Shown: positions 1 to 5,874 of the stretch, in pieces | Layout: the number at the start of each line of letters is the position of its first letter | Position numbering within the stretch: position 1 is the stretch's first letter | Assembly: GCA_020726085.1 (NCBI GenBank) | Contig: DYTG01000069.1 | Coordinates: 1 to 9,425 of the forward strand | Source of the DNA: Sulfurovum sp. | GTDB taxonomy: Bacteria > Campylobacterota > Campylobacteria > Campylobacterales > Sulfurovaceae | Reading direction: 5' to 3' | Length of the DNA stretch: 9,425 nt | Notes under the pieces: model-generated | Database searches by the model: none | Told to the model about the DNA's origin: nothing | Seen by the model: the letters and a program-made list of their open reading frames with translations, nothing else | Made by a program: the position numbers and the translations under genes

Positions 1-696
1 TTGCAACGGAGGTAGAAATACGCCTTGAACATCAAGCTCTTGGGCTACAAAGTAGGCGATAAGGGTGGCTATTTTTTTGAGACGGTAGCGTAGCCAAATC
101 GCTTCCTTTTCGCAGGTAAGTTCGCCCAGTTCGAGTACCAAAAAACCTTTTTGGCTAAAAACATACTTGTAGCCGTAGTAGCTTGAGAGATTATCGGTGA
201 AGTTGTCGTTCATCCAATCAAAGGGGTAGTAAGTCGAGTAGAGATTTTTCCATTTATTAGCTAAGGTTTCGTGTGAGGGATTACCATACCCTATCGAAGC
301 ACCCGAACCACAAGGGGTGGTTGAGCCATCAAAGTGGATAGAGAGAGCGATTTTGACTTTGGCGATAGGCATGGTAGCCCCTACACGAAGCACACTCACT
401 CCCGCTTCACGCAAGATTTTGGTCACCTCATTGGCTACGTCTCTATTCCAATCCATCTCTTTGGCGTAGGGAGATTGAGCACCCGTATAGCCCGTCGTTC
501 GCCCCTCATGTCCTGCTTGTATTAACACATCAGCACTTTTGTAGCCAATAATCTGTTTTTTCATCAATAGATAAACCAAAAACGTGAAAGCAAAAAAGAT
601 GATAAAAAGCGATAGGATTTTAAAAAGTTTGATAATAGACTCCTTATTGACTAGCCTTGCACACTTAAAAAATCGTACACATTCAAGGTAGTTCAT
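1..696 (-). CDS. N-acetylmuramoyl-L-alanine amidase (Amidase_3-like), membrane-anchored, C-terminus cut by window edge
   Basis: The reverse strand reads open from ATG at 696 to the window edge (232 codons, no stop), so the gene is partial at its 3' end. After a hydrophobic segment at about residues 21-44 comes a domain with the zinc amidase pattern: QAGHEG with H63, a glutamate E80 in an AKEMDWN stretch, ALSIHFDGS with H121, and LVLELGEL with E189. These match the two His plus Glu zinc ligands and the catalytic Glu of Amidase_3 enzymes, which cut the amide bond between MurNAc and the stem peptide in peptidoglycan. The single N-terminal helix suggests a periplasmic enzyme anchored in the inner membrane. 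The start is uncertain: ATG 696 lacks a good ribosome binding site, while AAGGAG (640-645) sits just before the hydrophobic helix, where only ATT or ATC codons are available. In-frame GTG (724-726) and TTG (736-738) are further options. Family is inferred from motifs. Confidence 0.8.
   Translation of the reverse strand, partial: MNYLECVRFFKCARLVNKESIIKLFKILSLFIIFFAFTFLVYLLMKKQIIGYKSADVLIQAGHEGRTTGYTGAQSPYAKEMDWNRDVANEVTKILREAGVSVLRVGATMPIAKVKIALSIHFDGSTTPCGSGASIGYGNPSHETLANKWKNLYSTYYPFDWMNDNFTDNLSSYYGYKYVFSQKGFLVLELGELTCEKEAIWLRYRLKKIATLIAYFVAQELDVQGVFLPPLQ
640..645 (-). promoter_or_regulatory. Orphan ribosome binding site AAGGAG inside the amidase reading frame
   Basis: On the minus strand a perfect AAGGAG lies 3 nt before an ATT codon (634-636) and 6 nt before an ATC codon (631-633), both in the amidase frame and exactly where the hydrophobic anchor begins. 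No ATG, GTG or TTG is placed to use it. It may be chance, or it may mark a rare ATT/ATC start. Confidence 0.3.
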
Positions 697-737
697 GGTG
701 ACAAGATTTACAATAGATTGTTTCACTAGCGTTCGCA

Positions 738-743
738 ATTATA
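738..743 (-). promoter_or_regulatory. Putative -10 box (TATAAT) for the amidase gene
   Basis: The minus strand reads GCTATAATTG here. This is a consensus -10 hexamer placing the transcription start near 730, about 35 nt before ATG 696. No clear -35 box is seen, which is usual for the main sigma factor of Campylobacterota. It faces away from the atpE -10 box only 23 nt further. Confidence 0.55.
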
Positions 744-766
744 GCAAACCATAATCTAAATTTGGT

Positions 767-772
767 TATAAT
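767..772 (+). promoter_or_regulatory. Putative -10 box (TATAAT) for atpE
   Basis: The plus strand reads TTGGTTATAATTTC. A consensus TATAAT follows a T-rich stretch without a convincing -35 box. It predicts a transcript starting near 779-780 and an atpE leader of about 93 nt. The box is back to back with the amidase -10 box, so polymerase footprints at the two promoters would overlap. Confidence 0.6.
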
Positions 773-779
773 TTCATCG

Positions 780-872
780 CAACTTTTGATAACGAGTAGG
801 GATACGCAAGCCGAAAGGATTAAAAGAGGTACTCGAAGAGAGGTTAAATCAAAACTCTATTAAGGATATAAA
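780..872 (+). promoter_or_regulatory. atpE 5' leader with possible secondary structure
   Basis: This predicted untranslated leader contains CGAGTA (793-798) pairing with TACTCG (830-835). The enclosed loop has a small CC-GAAA-GG hairpin (811-818). A further short AGAG/CTCT pairing lies downstream. The ribosome binding site AAGGAT (862-867) is 5 nt before the ATG and stays outside the main stem. I do not recognise a named riboswitch family. Confidence 0.3.
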
Positions 873-1184
873 ATGAAAAAGTTTTTCTTACTTTTCTTGG
901 CACTTGGTGCTGTTGCATTTGCTGGTGAAGTTGATGGTGAATCAATGATCAAAGCCTACTCAGTAGTAGCTGCTGGTGTTGGTTTGGGTCTTGCTGCACT
1001 CGGTGGTGCTATCGGTATGGGTCACACAACTGCCGCTACTATTGCTGGAACAGCTCGTAATCCAGCTTTGGGTGCAAAACTTATGACAACAATGTTTATT
1101 GCTCTAGCGATGATTGAAGCACAAGTTATCTATACACTTGTAATTGCTCTTATTGCACTTTACGCTAACCCATTTATCGGTTAA
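873..1184 (+). CDS. atpE: F1Fo ATP synthase subunit c (c-ring proteolipid)
   Basis: This 103-residue protein is the proton-carrying subunit of the membrane c-ring that drives ATP synthesis. It has a short hydrophobic leader (about residues 1-17, ending AFAG), a first helix rich in Gly/Ala (VGLGLAALGGAIGMG, 36-50), the polar ARNP loop (61-64), and a second helix with the ion-binding carboxylate E82 in MIEAQVIYTLV. The first helix lacks the Gln typical of sodium-binding c subunits, so proton coupling is likely. The leader and 100-plus length, against about 80 in many bacteria, fit Campylobacterota AtpE. AAGGAT (862-867) supports the ATG start. The gene stands alone between its own promoter and terminator, with no other atp gene in the window. 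In this phylum atpE is known to sit apart from the main atp cluster. Confidence 0.96.
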   Translation: MKKFFLLFLALGAVAFAGEVDGESMIKAYSVVAAGVGLGLAALGGAIGMGHTTAATIAGTARNPALGAKLMTTMFIALAMIEAQVIYTLVIALIALYANPFIG

Positions 1185-1197
1185 TTTTCCACTTCAT

Positions 1198-1219
1198 AAG
1201 AGGCGAAAGCCTCTTTTTT
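1198..1219 (+). terminator. Rho-independent terminator of atpE
   Basis: AAGAGGC (1198-1204), a GAAA tetraloop (1205-1208) and GCCTCTT (1209-1215) form a perfect 7-bp stem followed by further Ts to 1219. It starts 13 nt after the atpE stop. Read from the minus strand it lies just past the oxidoreductase stop, but there the T tail is poor, so it may serve that gene only weakly. Confidence 0.9.
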
Positions 1220-1226
1220 ATCCATC

Positions 1227-2948
1227 CTATTTTGTTAATGTTACTTTTGTCTCTTGAAAACAGGCACTGTTGCCTTTGTTGGATACAATAGAAGGTGTTA
1301 ATCGATTGACACCTGTTACGTTGGCTCTGACCATGACGCAATCTTGGCGTACGCCGTTATTGATTTTTACTATCCCGTTTAACGTACCATAAAGAGTGGT
1401 TAGAGTAATTTTTTCCCCCTCATGAAATCCTAAATCGCAGTGAATTTCGACACTATTATCACGCTTAAATTGAGAGTTGATAGCGTGTTTGGCTTTGGGT
1501 GTAAGAAGCCAATAGCCGCTGGTGTTGTGAGTATTTTTGAGATTTTTTATATCGGTAAGATTTTTAATCGCTTCAAAATCATCATCAATCTCTTCAAGAA
1601 ACTCAAATGTTTCAAATCTAAGCATATTTTTTGCCGCGAGTGAGACTCCATGGGTAGCTTGTGTAAGCCAACTGTCAATATAGCTACGTTCATCATCAAT
1701 CTCCCCCGAACCCAGCTTTTCGATAAGTATGCGAGTAAAGGCGTATTCGCTTATTCCATGGTTTGCTTGAGTGATAGGGTTCATGGCTTTGATGGAGTAG
1801 TCGCTATAACTTAAGCGTACATCGGATTTTTCCAAGAAATTAAGTGCAGGAATGACAATTTTTGCCAATTGAGAAGTTTCGTTGTGATAGGTCCCAAAAT
1901 AGATAAGATTTTCTACCTTTTTTAGCTCCTTAATGACTCTGTTTGTATCGGGCATGGAGTGGGCAGGATTGGCTCCTTGAATGAGTACGCTTTTGAAGCG
2001 ACCAAAGGGGGTATTGACTTTGGAGATGGTTTGGGTTTGGATAGCAAAAGGGTTGTTGAAGCTCAGTTTGGAGTTGCCCAAAAAGCTCACGCCGCACCCC
2101 TCTTTGCCATAATGTCCCAGTATTACAGCTAGAGCATCAATAGCCCGCAACACCGCATCCCCAATGGAGTACTTTTGCACCCCAACACCCACCAAATGCA
2201 CCACTTTTTCATATCCCAAAAGCTCTACAACTTTGGCAATATCATCGGCTTTGAGATCGGTACGTTCAAGCAAAAGTTTGATACGAAACGTACGTGTGAA
2301 ATCGTAAAAATCCTCTATACCGTCAAACTCCGATACTTTTTGCATATCTTGCATAATCACAAAACGACAGAGCAAAAGGGCTAGATAGAGGTCACTTCGT
2401 GGAGCAATTTGGAGATGCACATCGGCTTGTTTGGCAATAGCGGTTTGGATAGGGTCGATAACCACGAGTTTTTTGCCTTTGAGATAGGGCAACAAATGGG
2501 TATTGGTAGTATCAATATTGCGTCCCCAAACGACAATAACCTCAGCCTTGCCAATATGTTGGGGCGTAAGGAGTCGATTGACACCTCTGCCTTGTGCTAT
2601 CCCCGCTTCTCCCGCACCGTCGCATAAGCTCCCATTGGCAATAGTAGCGCTTAGTCTATTGAAAAGCAGATGCGTCACCTCTTGCATTACTCCCACATTG
2701 CCGCTTCCACGGTAGAGCAAGGAGTCTTTGTCAAGTACTTTGGAGAGTGCTTCTAGTGCCACCTCCATAGTGACTTCTACTCCCTCAATAGTAGGTTGCA
2801 TGATACGTGAAGCTTTGGCGATGTGACGATTGAGTACGCTACACAATACCCCGCTTGTGAACCTATCCTCCCCACCTTTGAGTTTGCCGCTACTTGCTAC
2901 AATAGCACACGCATCGTAGCAATCAAGTCCACAGGCACTTTGAATCAT
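1227..2948 (-). CDS. Molybdopterin-dependent oxidoreductase with [4Fe-4S] motif, compact form
   Basis: This 573-residue protein belongs to the DMSO reductase/formate dehydrogenase superfamily of Mo/W-bisMGD enzymes. The N-terminus carries CGLDCYDAC (C6, C10, C14) and C36 in GVLCS, the four ligands of a [4Fe-4S] cluster. Residues about 50-470 form the molybdopterin-binding body, including SLCDGAGEAG (107-116), where C109 is a candidate Mo ligand, and WGRNIDTTN (141-149). The last 100 residues resemble the Molydop_binding domain (WLLTPKAKHAINSQF, then FHEGEKITLTTLYG). There is no Tat or Sec signal, so it is probably cytoplasmic. It is shorter than the usual 650-800 residues of the family. The start ATG is supported by AAGGAT (2954-2959), which overlaps the stop of the upstream DUF3817 gene, so the two genes look co-transcribed. 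No redox partner subunit is adjacent, and the substrate cannot be assigned from sequence. Confidence 0.87.
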   Translation of the reverse strand: MIQSACGLDCYDACAIVASSGKLKGGEDRFTSGVLCSVLNRHIAKASRIMQPTIEGVEVTMEVALEALSKVLDKDSLLYRGSGNVGVMQEVTHLLFNRLSATIANGSLCDGAGEAGIAQGRGVNRLLTPQHIGKAEVIVVWGRNIDTTNTHLLPYLKGKKLVVIDPIQTAIAKQADVHLQIAPRSDLYLALLLCRFVIMQDMQKVSEFDGIEDFYDFTRTFRIKLLLERTDLKADDIAKVVELLGYEKVVHLVGVGVQKYSIGDAVLRAIDALAVILGHYGKEGCGVSFLGNSKLSFNNPFAIQTQTISKVNTPFGRFKSVLIQGANPAHSMPDTNRVIKELKKVENLIYFGTYHNETSQLAKIVIPALNFLEKSDVRLSYSDYSIKAMNPITQANHGISEYAFTRILIEKLGSGEIDDERSYIDSWLTQATHGVSLAAKNMLRFETFEFLEEIDDDFEAIKNLTDIKNLKNTHNTSGYWLLTPKAKHAINSQFKRDNSVEIHCDLGFHEGEKITLTTLYGTLNGIVKINNGVRQDCVMVRANVTGVNRLTPSIVSNKGNSACFQETKVTLTK

Positions 2949-2957
2949 AGGCTATCC

Positions 2958-3269
2958 TTATGCGTGAACTTTGGTACTTTTGAGATTTTTCAATCGCTTA
3001 TCGGTAAAAAATGTACCAAAAGGGATAAGTGAAGCGACAAAATAGAGGGCGTTCTCTTTTAGGTCAAAACGATATTTGAGAGCCGCTCGAAATTGTGCCG
3101 CAACAAAAAGCATAAACAAAATACCGTGAGCCATACCAATAACTTTCACATAAGAGGGATCACCCAGTAGGTATTTAATGGGCATCGCTACAAAAAGTAA
3201 CACCAGATAGGATATACCTTCTATTAAGCCAATGAGGCGAAATTGGTCAATAATGGAGCTTGTAAGCAT
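2958..3269 (-). CDS. DUF3817 domain integral membrane protein
   Basis: This is a small inner-membrane protein of about 103 residues. It opens with FRLIGLIEGISYLVLLFVAMPIKY, the hallmark N-terminal stretch of DUF3817 (the text here is shortened in meaning to RLxGLIEGxSYLxLLFxAMPxKY). Next come a Gly/His segment (GMAHGILFMLFVAA) and a third hydrophobic helix near the C-terminus (YFVASLIPFGTFF), ending in a basic tail. The family function is unknown. I place the start at ATG 3267-3269, because AAGGAT (3275-3280) is 5 nt upstream of it; an in-frame TTG one codon earlier is too close to that site. The gene ends 9 nt before the molybdopterin oxidoreductase, whose ribosome binding site overlaps its stop, which implies one transcript and possibly linked translation. 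Confidence 0.85.
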   Translation of the reverse strand: MLTSSIIDQFRLIGLIEGISYLVLLFVAMPIKYLLGDPSYVKVIGMAHGILFMLFVAAQFRAALKYRFDLKENALYFVASLIPFGTFFTDKRLKNLKSTKVHA

Positions 3270-3299
3270 CAAAAATCCTTTATTTATTTATTGAAATTG

Positions 3300-3314
3300 T
3301 CATAATTATTATTT
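3300..3314. promoter_or_regulatory. Possible Fur-like operator near the DUF3817 promoter
   Basis: TCATAATTATTATTT contains the perfect ATAAT-T-ATTAT palindrome and matches 11 of 14 arm positions of the 7-1-7 Fur consensus TGATAAT-N-ATTATCA. It lies 30-45 nt before the DUF3817 start, within flanking TTGAAA (3291-3296) and TTTCAA (3313-3318). The region is very AT-rich, so chance matches are common. Confidence 0.25.
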
Positions 3315-3383
3315 TCAACATTTTAATAGATTTAATTTAAAATAAGATAAAAAAACTCTTAAATTGAGTTGAAAAAAGTAGTG

Positions 3384-3389
3384 TAAAAT
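3384..3389 (+). promoter_or_regulatory. Possible secondary -10 box (TAAAAT) upstream of ccoN
   Basis: GTGTAAAATAG carries a one-mismatch -10 hexamer with a TG two bases upstream. It could be a second, upstream ccoN promoter about 42 nt before the better TATAAT box. The support is only the hexamer. Confidence 0.25.
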
Positions 3390-3425
3390 AGTTGTAGCTT
3401 AAGCTTTATTGTAGAATTTCTCCTA

Positions 3426-3431
3426 TATAAT
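3426..3431 (+). promoter_or_regulatory. Putative ccoN operon -10 box (TATAAT)
   Basis: CCTATATAATATCAAG gives a consensus -10 hexamer 58 nt before the ccoN ATG, predicting a start of transcription near 3438. Its last two bases are the first two of the ATATCAA-G-TTGATAT palindrome, and a palindrome AGCTTAAGCT (3396-3405) lies at the -35 position. Confidence 0.5.
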
Positions 3432-3444
3432 ATCAAGTTGATAT
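3430..3444. promoter_or_regulatory. Perfect palindrome ATATCAA-G-TTGATAT over the ccoN promoter
   Basis: This is a perfect 7-1-7 inverted repeat that overlaps the end of the -10 box and the predicted transcription start. A repressor bound here would block polymerase. The half-sites have the reverse order of an FNR/CRP site (TTGAT-N4-ATCAA), so a different regulator is implied. The binding protein is unknown. Confidence 0.45.
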
Positions 3445-3454
3445 GTGGCATATT

Positions 3455-3471
3455 TTTTATGTAACATAAAA
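3455..3471. promoter_or_regulatory. Perfect palindrome TTTTATGT-A-ACATAAAA in the ccoN leader
   Basis: This is an 8-1-8 perfect inverted repeat centred 26 nt downstream of the first palindrome's centre, and it ends 5 nt before the ccoN ribosome binding site. It could be a second operator or a weak AU-rich hairpin in the mRNA next to the translation start. Confidence 0.4.
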
Positions 3472-3489
3472 TTTTTAAGGGGGTATTGC

Positions 3490-4953
3490 ATGCAATCAAA
3501 TGCAGCATTGGAATATGATTATTCTGTAGTAAAATTGTTTACTTATACAACAATTTTATTTGGGTTTTTAGGTATGCTGATTGGGACGCTTATCGCATCA
3601 CAATTGGCATTCCCAGAACTCAATTATCTATTGGGTGAGTACGGTACGTTTTCACGACTTAGGCCAGTACACACCAATATCGTAATCTACGGATTTACGC
3701 TCAGTGGTATCTGGGCGACATTCTATTATGTTGGTCAAAGAACGCTAAAGGTATCTATAGCCGAATCAAAGTTTTTGACCATTATGAGCAAAGTTCACTT
3801 TTGGCTCTATTTTGTAGGTGCACTCATCGGTGTTGTCTCACTACTACTTGGGTTTTCTGCATCCAAAGAGTATGCAGAGTTTGAATGGCCAATTGATGTT
3901 GTTGTTGTCCTTATTTGGGTAATTTGGGGAGTTACTATGTTTGGTCTCATCGGTATAAGAAGAGAGAAGACACTCTATATCTCTTTATGGTATTACATTG
4001 CTTGTTTCTTGGGTATTGCGATGCTCTATCTCTTTAACAACATGGAAGTTCCTACCTATTTAGTTGCAGGTGTTGGGTCTGTTTGGCACTCAGTCTCTAT
4101 GTATTCGGGTACTAACGATGCTCTCGTTCAATGGTGGTTTGGACACAATGCTGTTGCGTTTGCATTTACTGTTCCTATCATTGCTATTATTTACTACTTC
4201 TTACCAAAAGAGTCAGGTCAGGCGGTTTACTCTTATAAACTTTCACTTCTTTCATTTTGGGGTTTGATGTTTGTCTATCTTTGGGCTGGTTCACACCACC
4301 TTCTCTATGCAACTGTTCCTGACTGGATGCAAACAATGGGTTCAATCTTCTCAATTGTTTTGATTTTGCCTTCATGGGGATCAGCAATCAACATGCTTTT
4401 GACTATGAAAGGTGAGTGGAATCAATTGACCGACAACCCATTGATTAAATTCATGGTTCTTGCTTCTACATTTTATATGCTTTCTACTTTGGAAGGTCCA
4501 ATTCAGGCGATTAAGTCGGTTAATGCTATTGCTCACTTTACCGATTGGATTCCTGGTCACGTTCACGATGGTGTACTTGGATGGGTTGCATTTACGATTA
4601 TGTCGGCTCTTTTCCATATGGCTCCTAGGGCATTTAAACGAGAAATCTATTCAAAATCTTTGATGGAAACACAATTTTGGCTTCAAACGACGGCGGTTGT
4701 ACTCTACTTTACATCTATGTGGATTGCAGGTATTACACAAGGTATGATGTGGAGAGCTGTAGATGAATACGGTAACTTAATGTACTCATTTATTGATACT
4801 GTTGCGGTTCTTCGTCCATACTACACGATTCGTGCTTTGGCTGGTTTAATGTATCTAACAGGATTTATTATTTTTACATACAATATGTATATGACTATAA
4901 CTGCTTCTAAGAAACTCGAAGAAGAACCACAGTTTAGATCACCTATGGCGTAA
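3490..4953 (+). CDS. ccoN: cbb3-type cytochrome c oxidase subunit I (catalytic)
   Basis: This is the heme-copper catalytic subunit that reduces O2 to water and pumps protons in the inner membrane. Its 487 residues form about 12 helices. Visible ligands are H61 (RPVHTN) and H359 for low-spin heme b, H357 (GHVH) for high-spin heme b3, and H219 (WWFGHN), H269 and H270 (AGSHH) for CuB. Y263 occupies the place of the His-linked tyrosine unique to cbb3 enzymes. These assignments follow a constant 12-residue offset from the remembered Pseudomonas stutzeri numbering. I start at ATG 3490 because AAGGGGG (3477-3483) lies 6 nt before it; an in-frame GTG at 3445 would add 15 residues, lies within the regulatory palindromes and has no ribosome site. 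It is the first gene of a long operon and is followed 11 nt later by ccoO. Confidence 0.97.
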   Translation: MQSNAALEYDYSVVKLFTYTTILFGFLGMLIGTLIASQLAFPELNYLLGEYGTFSRLRPVHTNIVIYGFTLSGIWATFYYVGQRTLKVSIAESKFLTIMSKVHFWLYFVGALIGVVSLLLGFSASKEYAEFEWPIDVVVVLIWVIWGVTMFGLIGIRREKTLYISLWYYIACFLGIAMLYLFNNMEVPTYLVAGVGSVWHSVSMYSGTNDALVQWWFGHNAVAFAFTVPIIAIIYYFLPKESGQAVYSYKLSLLSFWGLMFVYLWAGSHHLLYATVPDWMQTMGSIFSIVLILPSWGSAINMLLTMKGEWNQLTDNPLIKFMVLASTFYMLSTLEGPIQAIKSVNAIAHFTDWIPGHVHDGVLGWVAFTIMSALFHMAPRAFKREIYSKSLMETQFWLQTTAVVLYFTSMWIAGITQGMMWRAVDEYGNLMYSFIDTVAVLRPYYTIRALAGLMYLTGFIIFTYNMYMTITASKKLEEEPQFRSPMA

Positions 4954-4964
4954 GGAGGTAGATT

Positions 4965-5630
4965 ATGTTTCATTGGTTGGAAAAAAATCCATTCTTTTTT
5001 AGTGTAGGTGTTTTTGTTGTTATCGCATTTGCGGGACTTATCGAGATTCTTCCAAACTTCGCAGAGGCTTCAAGACCTGTATTAGGGCTTAAGCCATATA
5101 CTGTACTGGAGTTGGCGGGTAAAGAAGTGTACAAAAAAGACCACTGTATTGCTTGTCACTCTCAGTTGATTAGACCCTTTAAATCGGAAACGGATCGATA
5201 CGGTATGTATTCACTTAGTGGTGAGTATGCCTACGATAGACCTTTCCTTTGGGGTTCAAAAAGAACAGGTCCGGATCTTCACCGTGTAGGAAACTACCGA
5301 ACAACCGATTGGCATGAAAACCATATGTGGGATCCAACATCCGTTGTTCCACAATCGATTATGCCAGCGTACAAGCATCACTTTACAAATATTGCTGACA
5401 TTGACACAGCTTATGCTGAAGCGTTTACCGTTAAAACAGTATTTAGCACACCTTACGATATTGAGGGTGGGGTAAAGCTTGGAACGTTAGATGAAGCAAA
5501 AGTAGCAGCATTGGCAGAAGCTAAAGTGATTGCAGCGGATATGAAAAATCAAAATGTAAAAGATGCGGTTACTCGTGGAGAGATTCCAGAGATTGTTGCA
5601 TTGATTGCATATATGCACAGATTGAAATAA
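4965..5630 (+). CDS. ccoO: cbb3-type cytochrome c oxidase subunit II, mono-heme cytochrome c
   Basis: CcoO passes electrons from the di-heme CcoP to the CcoN active site. The 221-residue protein has one N-terminal anchor helix (about residues 10-28) and a periplasmic domain with the heme c motif CIACH (C61, C64, H65) and a probable axial methionine M133 in SIMPAYK. The downstream segment with GSKRTGPDLHRVG (97-109) is typical of the family. The start is set by a strong AAGGAGG that overlaps the ccoN stop (TAAGGAGG at 4951-4958). The length is ordinary for the Campylobacterota form. The next gene begins 16 nt after its stop. Confidence 0.97.
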   Translation: MFHWLEKNPFFFSVGVFVVIAFAGLIEILPNFAEASRPVLGLKPYTVLELAGKEVYKKDHCIACHSQLIRPFKSETDRYGMYSLSGEYAYDRPFLWGSKRTGPDLHRVGNYRTTDWHENHMWDPTSVVPQSIMPAYKHHFTNIADIDTAYAEAFTVKTVFSTPYDIEGGVKLGTLDEAKVAALAEAKVIAADMKNQNVKDAVTRGEIPEIVALIAYMHRLK

Positions 5631-5646
5631 GGTTAAGGGGTATAGT

Positions 5647-5874
5647 GTGGAGATAAGAGAGTTACAAGCGTATGCGAATTTCTTCTTTACCGTATTTTTG
5701 GTATTTTTACTATATGGTTATATCATCCACCTATATAGAAGTGAAAAAAAAGGGGAGAGAGATTACGAGCAGTATGCAAATATTGCTCTCAACGATGAGA
5801 TAACCGATGCTCCTGTTGAACGTAATCCTAAAACCCTAGACAAAAAAGAAAAGGGAGGCAAAATAGATGAATAG
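5647..5874 (+). CDS. ccoQ: cbb3-type cytochrome c oxidase subunit IV (small CcoQ-type subunit)
   Basis: This 75-residue protein sits between ccoO and ccoP, the usual ccoQ position. It has a single membrane helix (about residues 11-30, NFFFTVFLVFLLYGYIIHLY) and then a charged cytoplasmic tail rich in Glu, Asp and Lys. CcoQ helps stabilise the assembled oxidase. It starts at GTG 5647 with AAGGGG (5635-5640) 6 nt upstream; a second overlapping GTG at 5645 is in another frame. Its last 8 nt overlap the start of ccoP, so translation of the two is probably linked. The assignment rests on position and topology more than on sequence identity. Confidence 0.9.
   Translation: MEIRELQAYANFFFTVFLVFLLYGYIIHLYRSEKKGERDYEQYANIALNDEITDAPVERNPKTLDKKEKGGKIDE

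Noticed and set aside
801..820. Cyclic di-GMP (GEMM) riboswitch suggested by ATACGCAAGCC in the atpE leader
   Set aside because: The other conserved GEMM segments and the receptor helix are missing; the similarity is limited to a few bases.
2381..2715. Overlapping frames on both strands inside the molybdoenzyme gene
   Set aside because: They lack ribosome sites and recognisable domains and are explained as shadows of the well-supported 573-residue frame.
3445..3489. N-terminal extension of ccoN from GTG 3445
   Set aside because: It has no ribosome site, runs through the palindromic leader, and the added residues are not CcoN-like. AAGGGGG before ATG 3490 and the 487-residue length decide the start.
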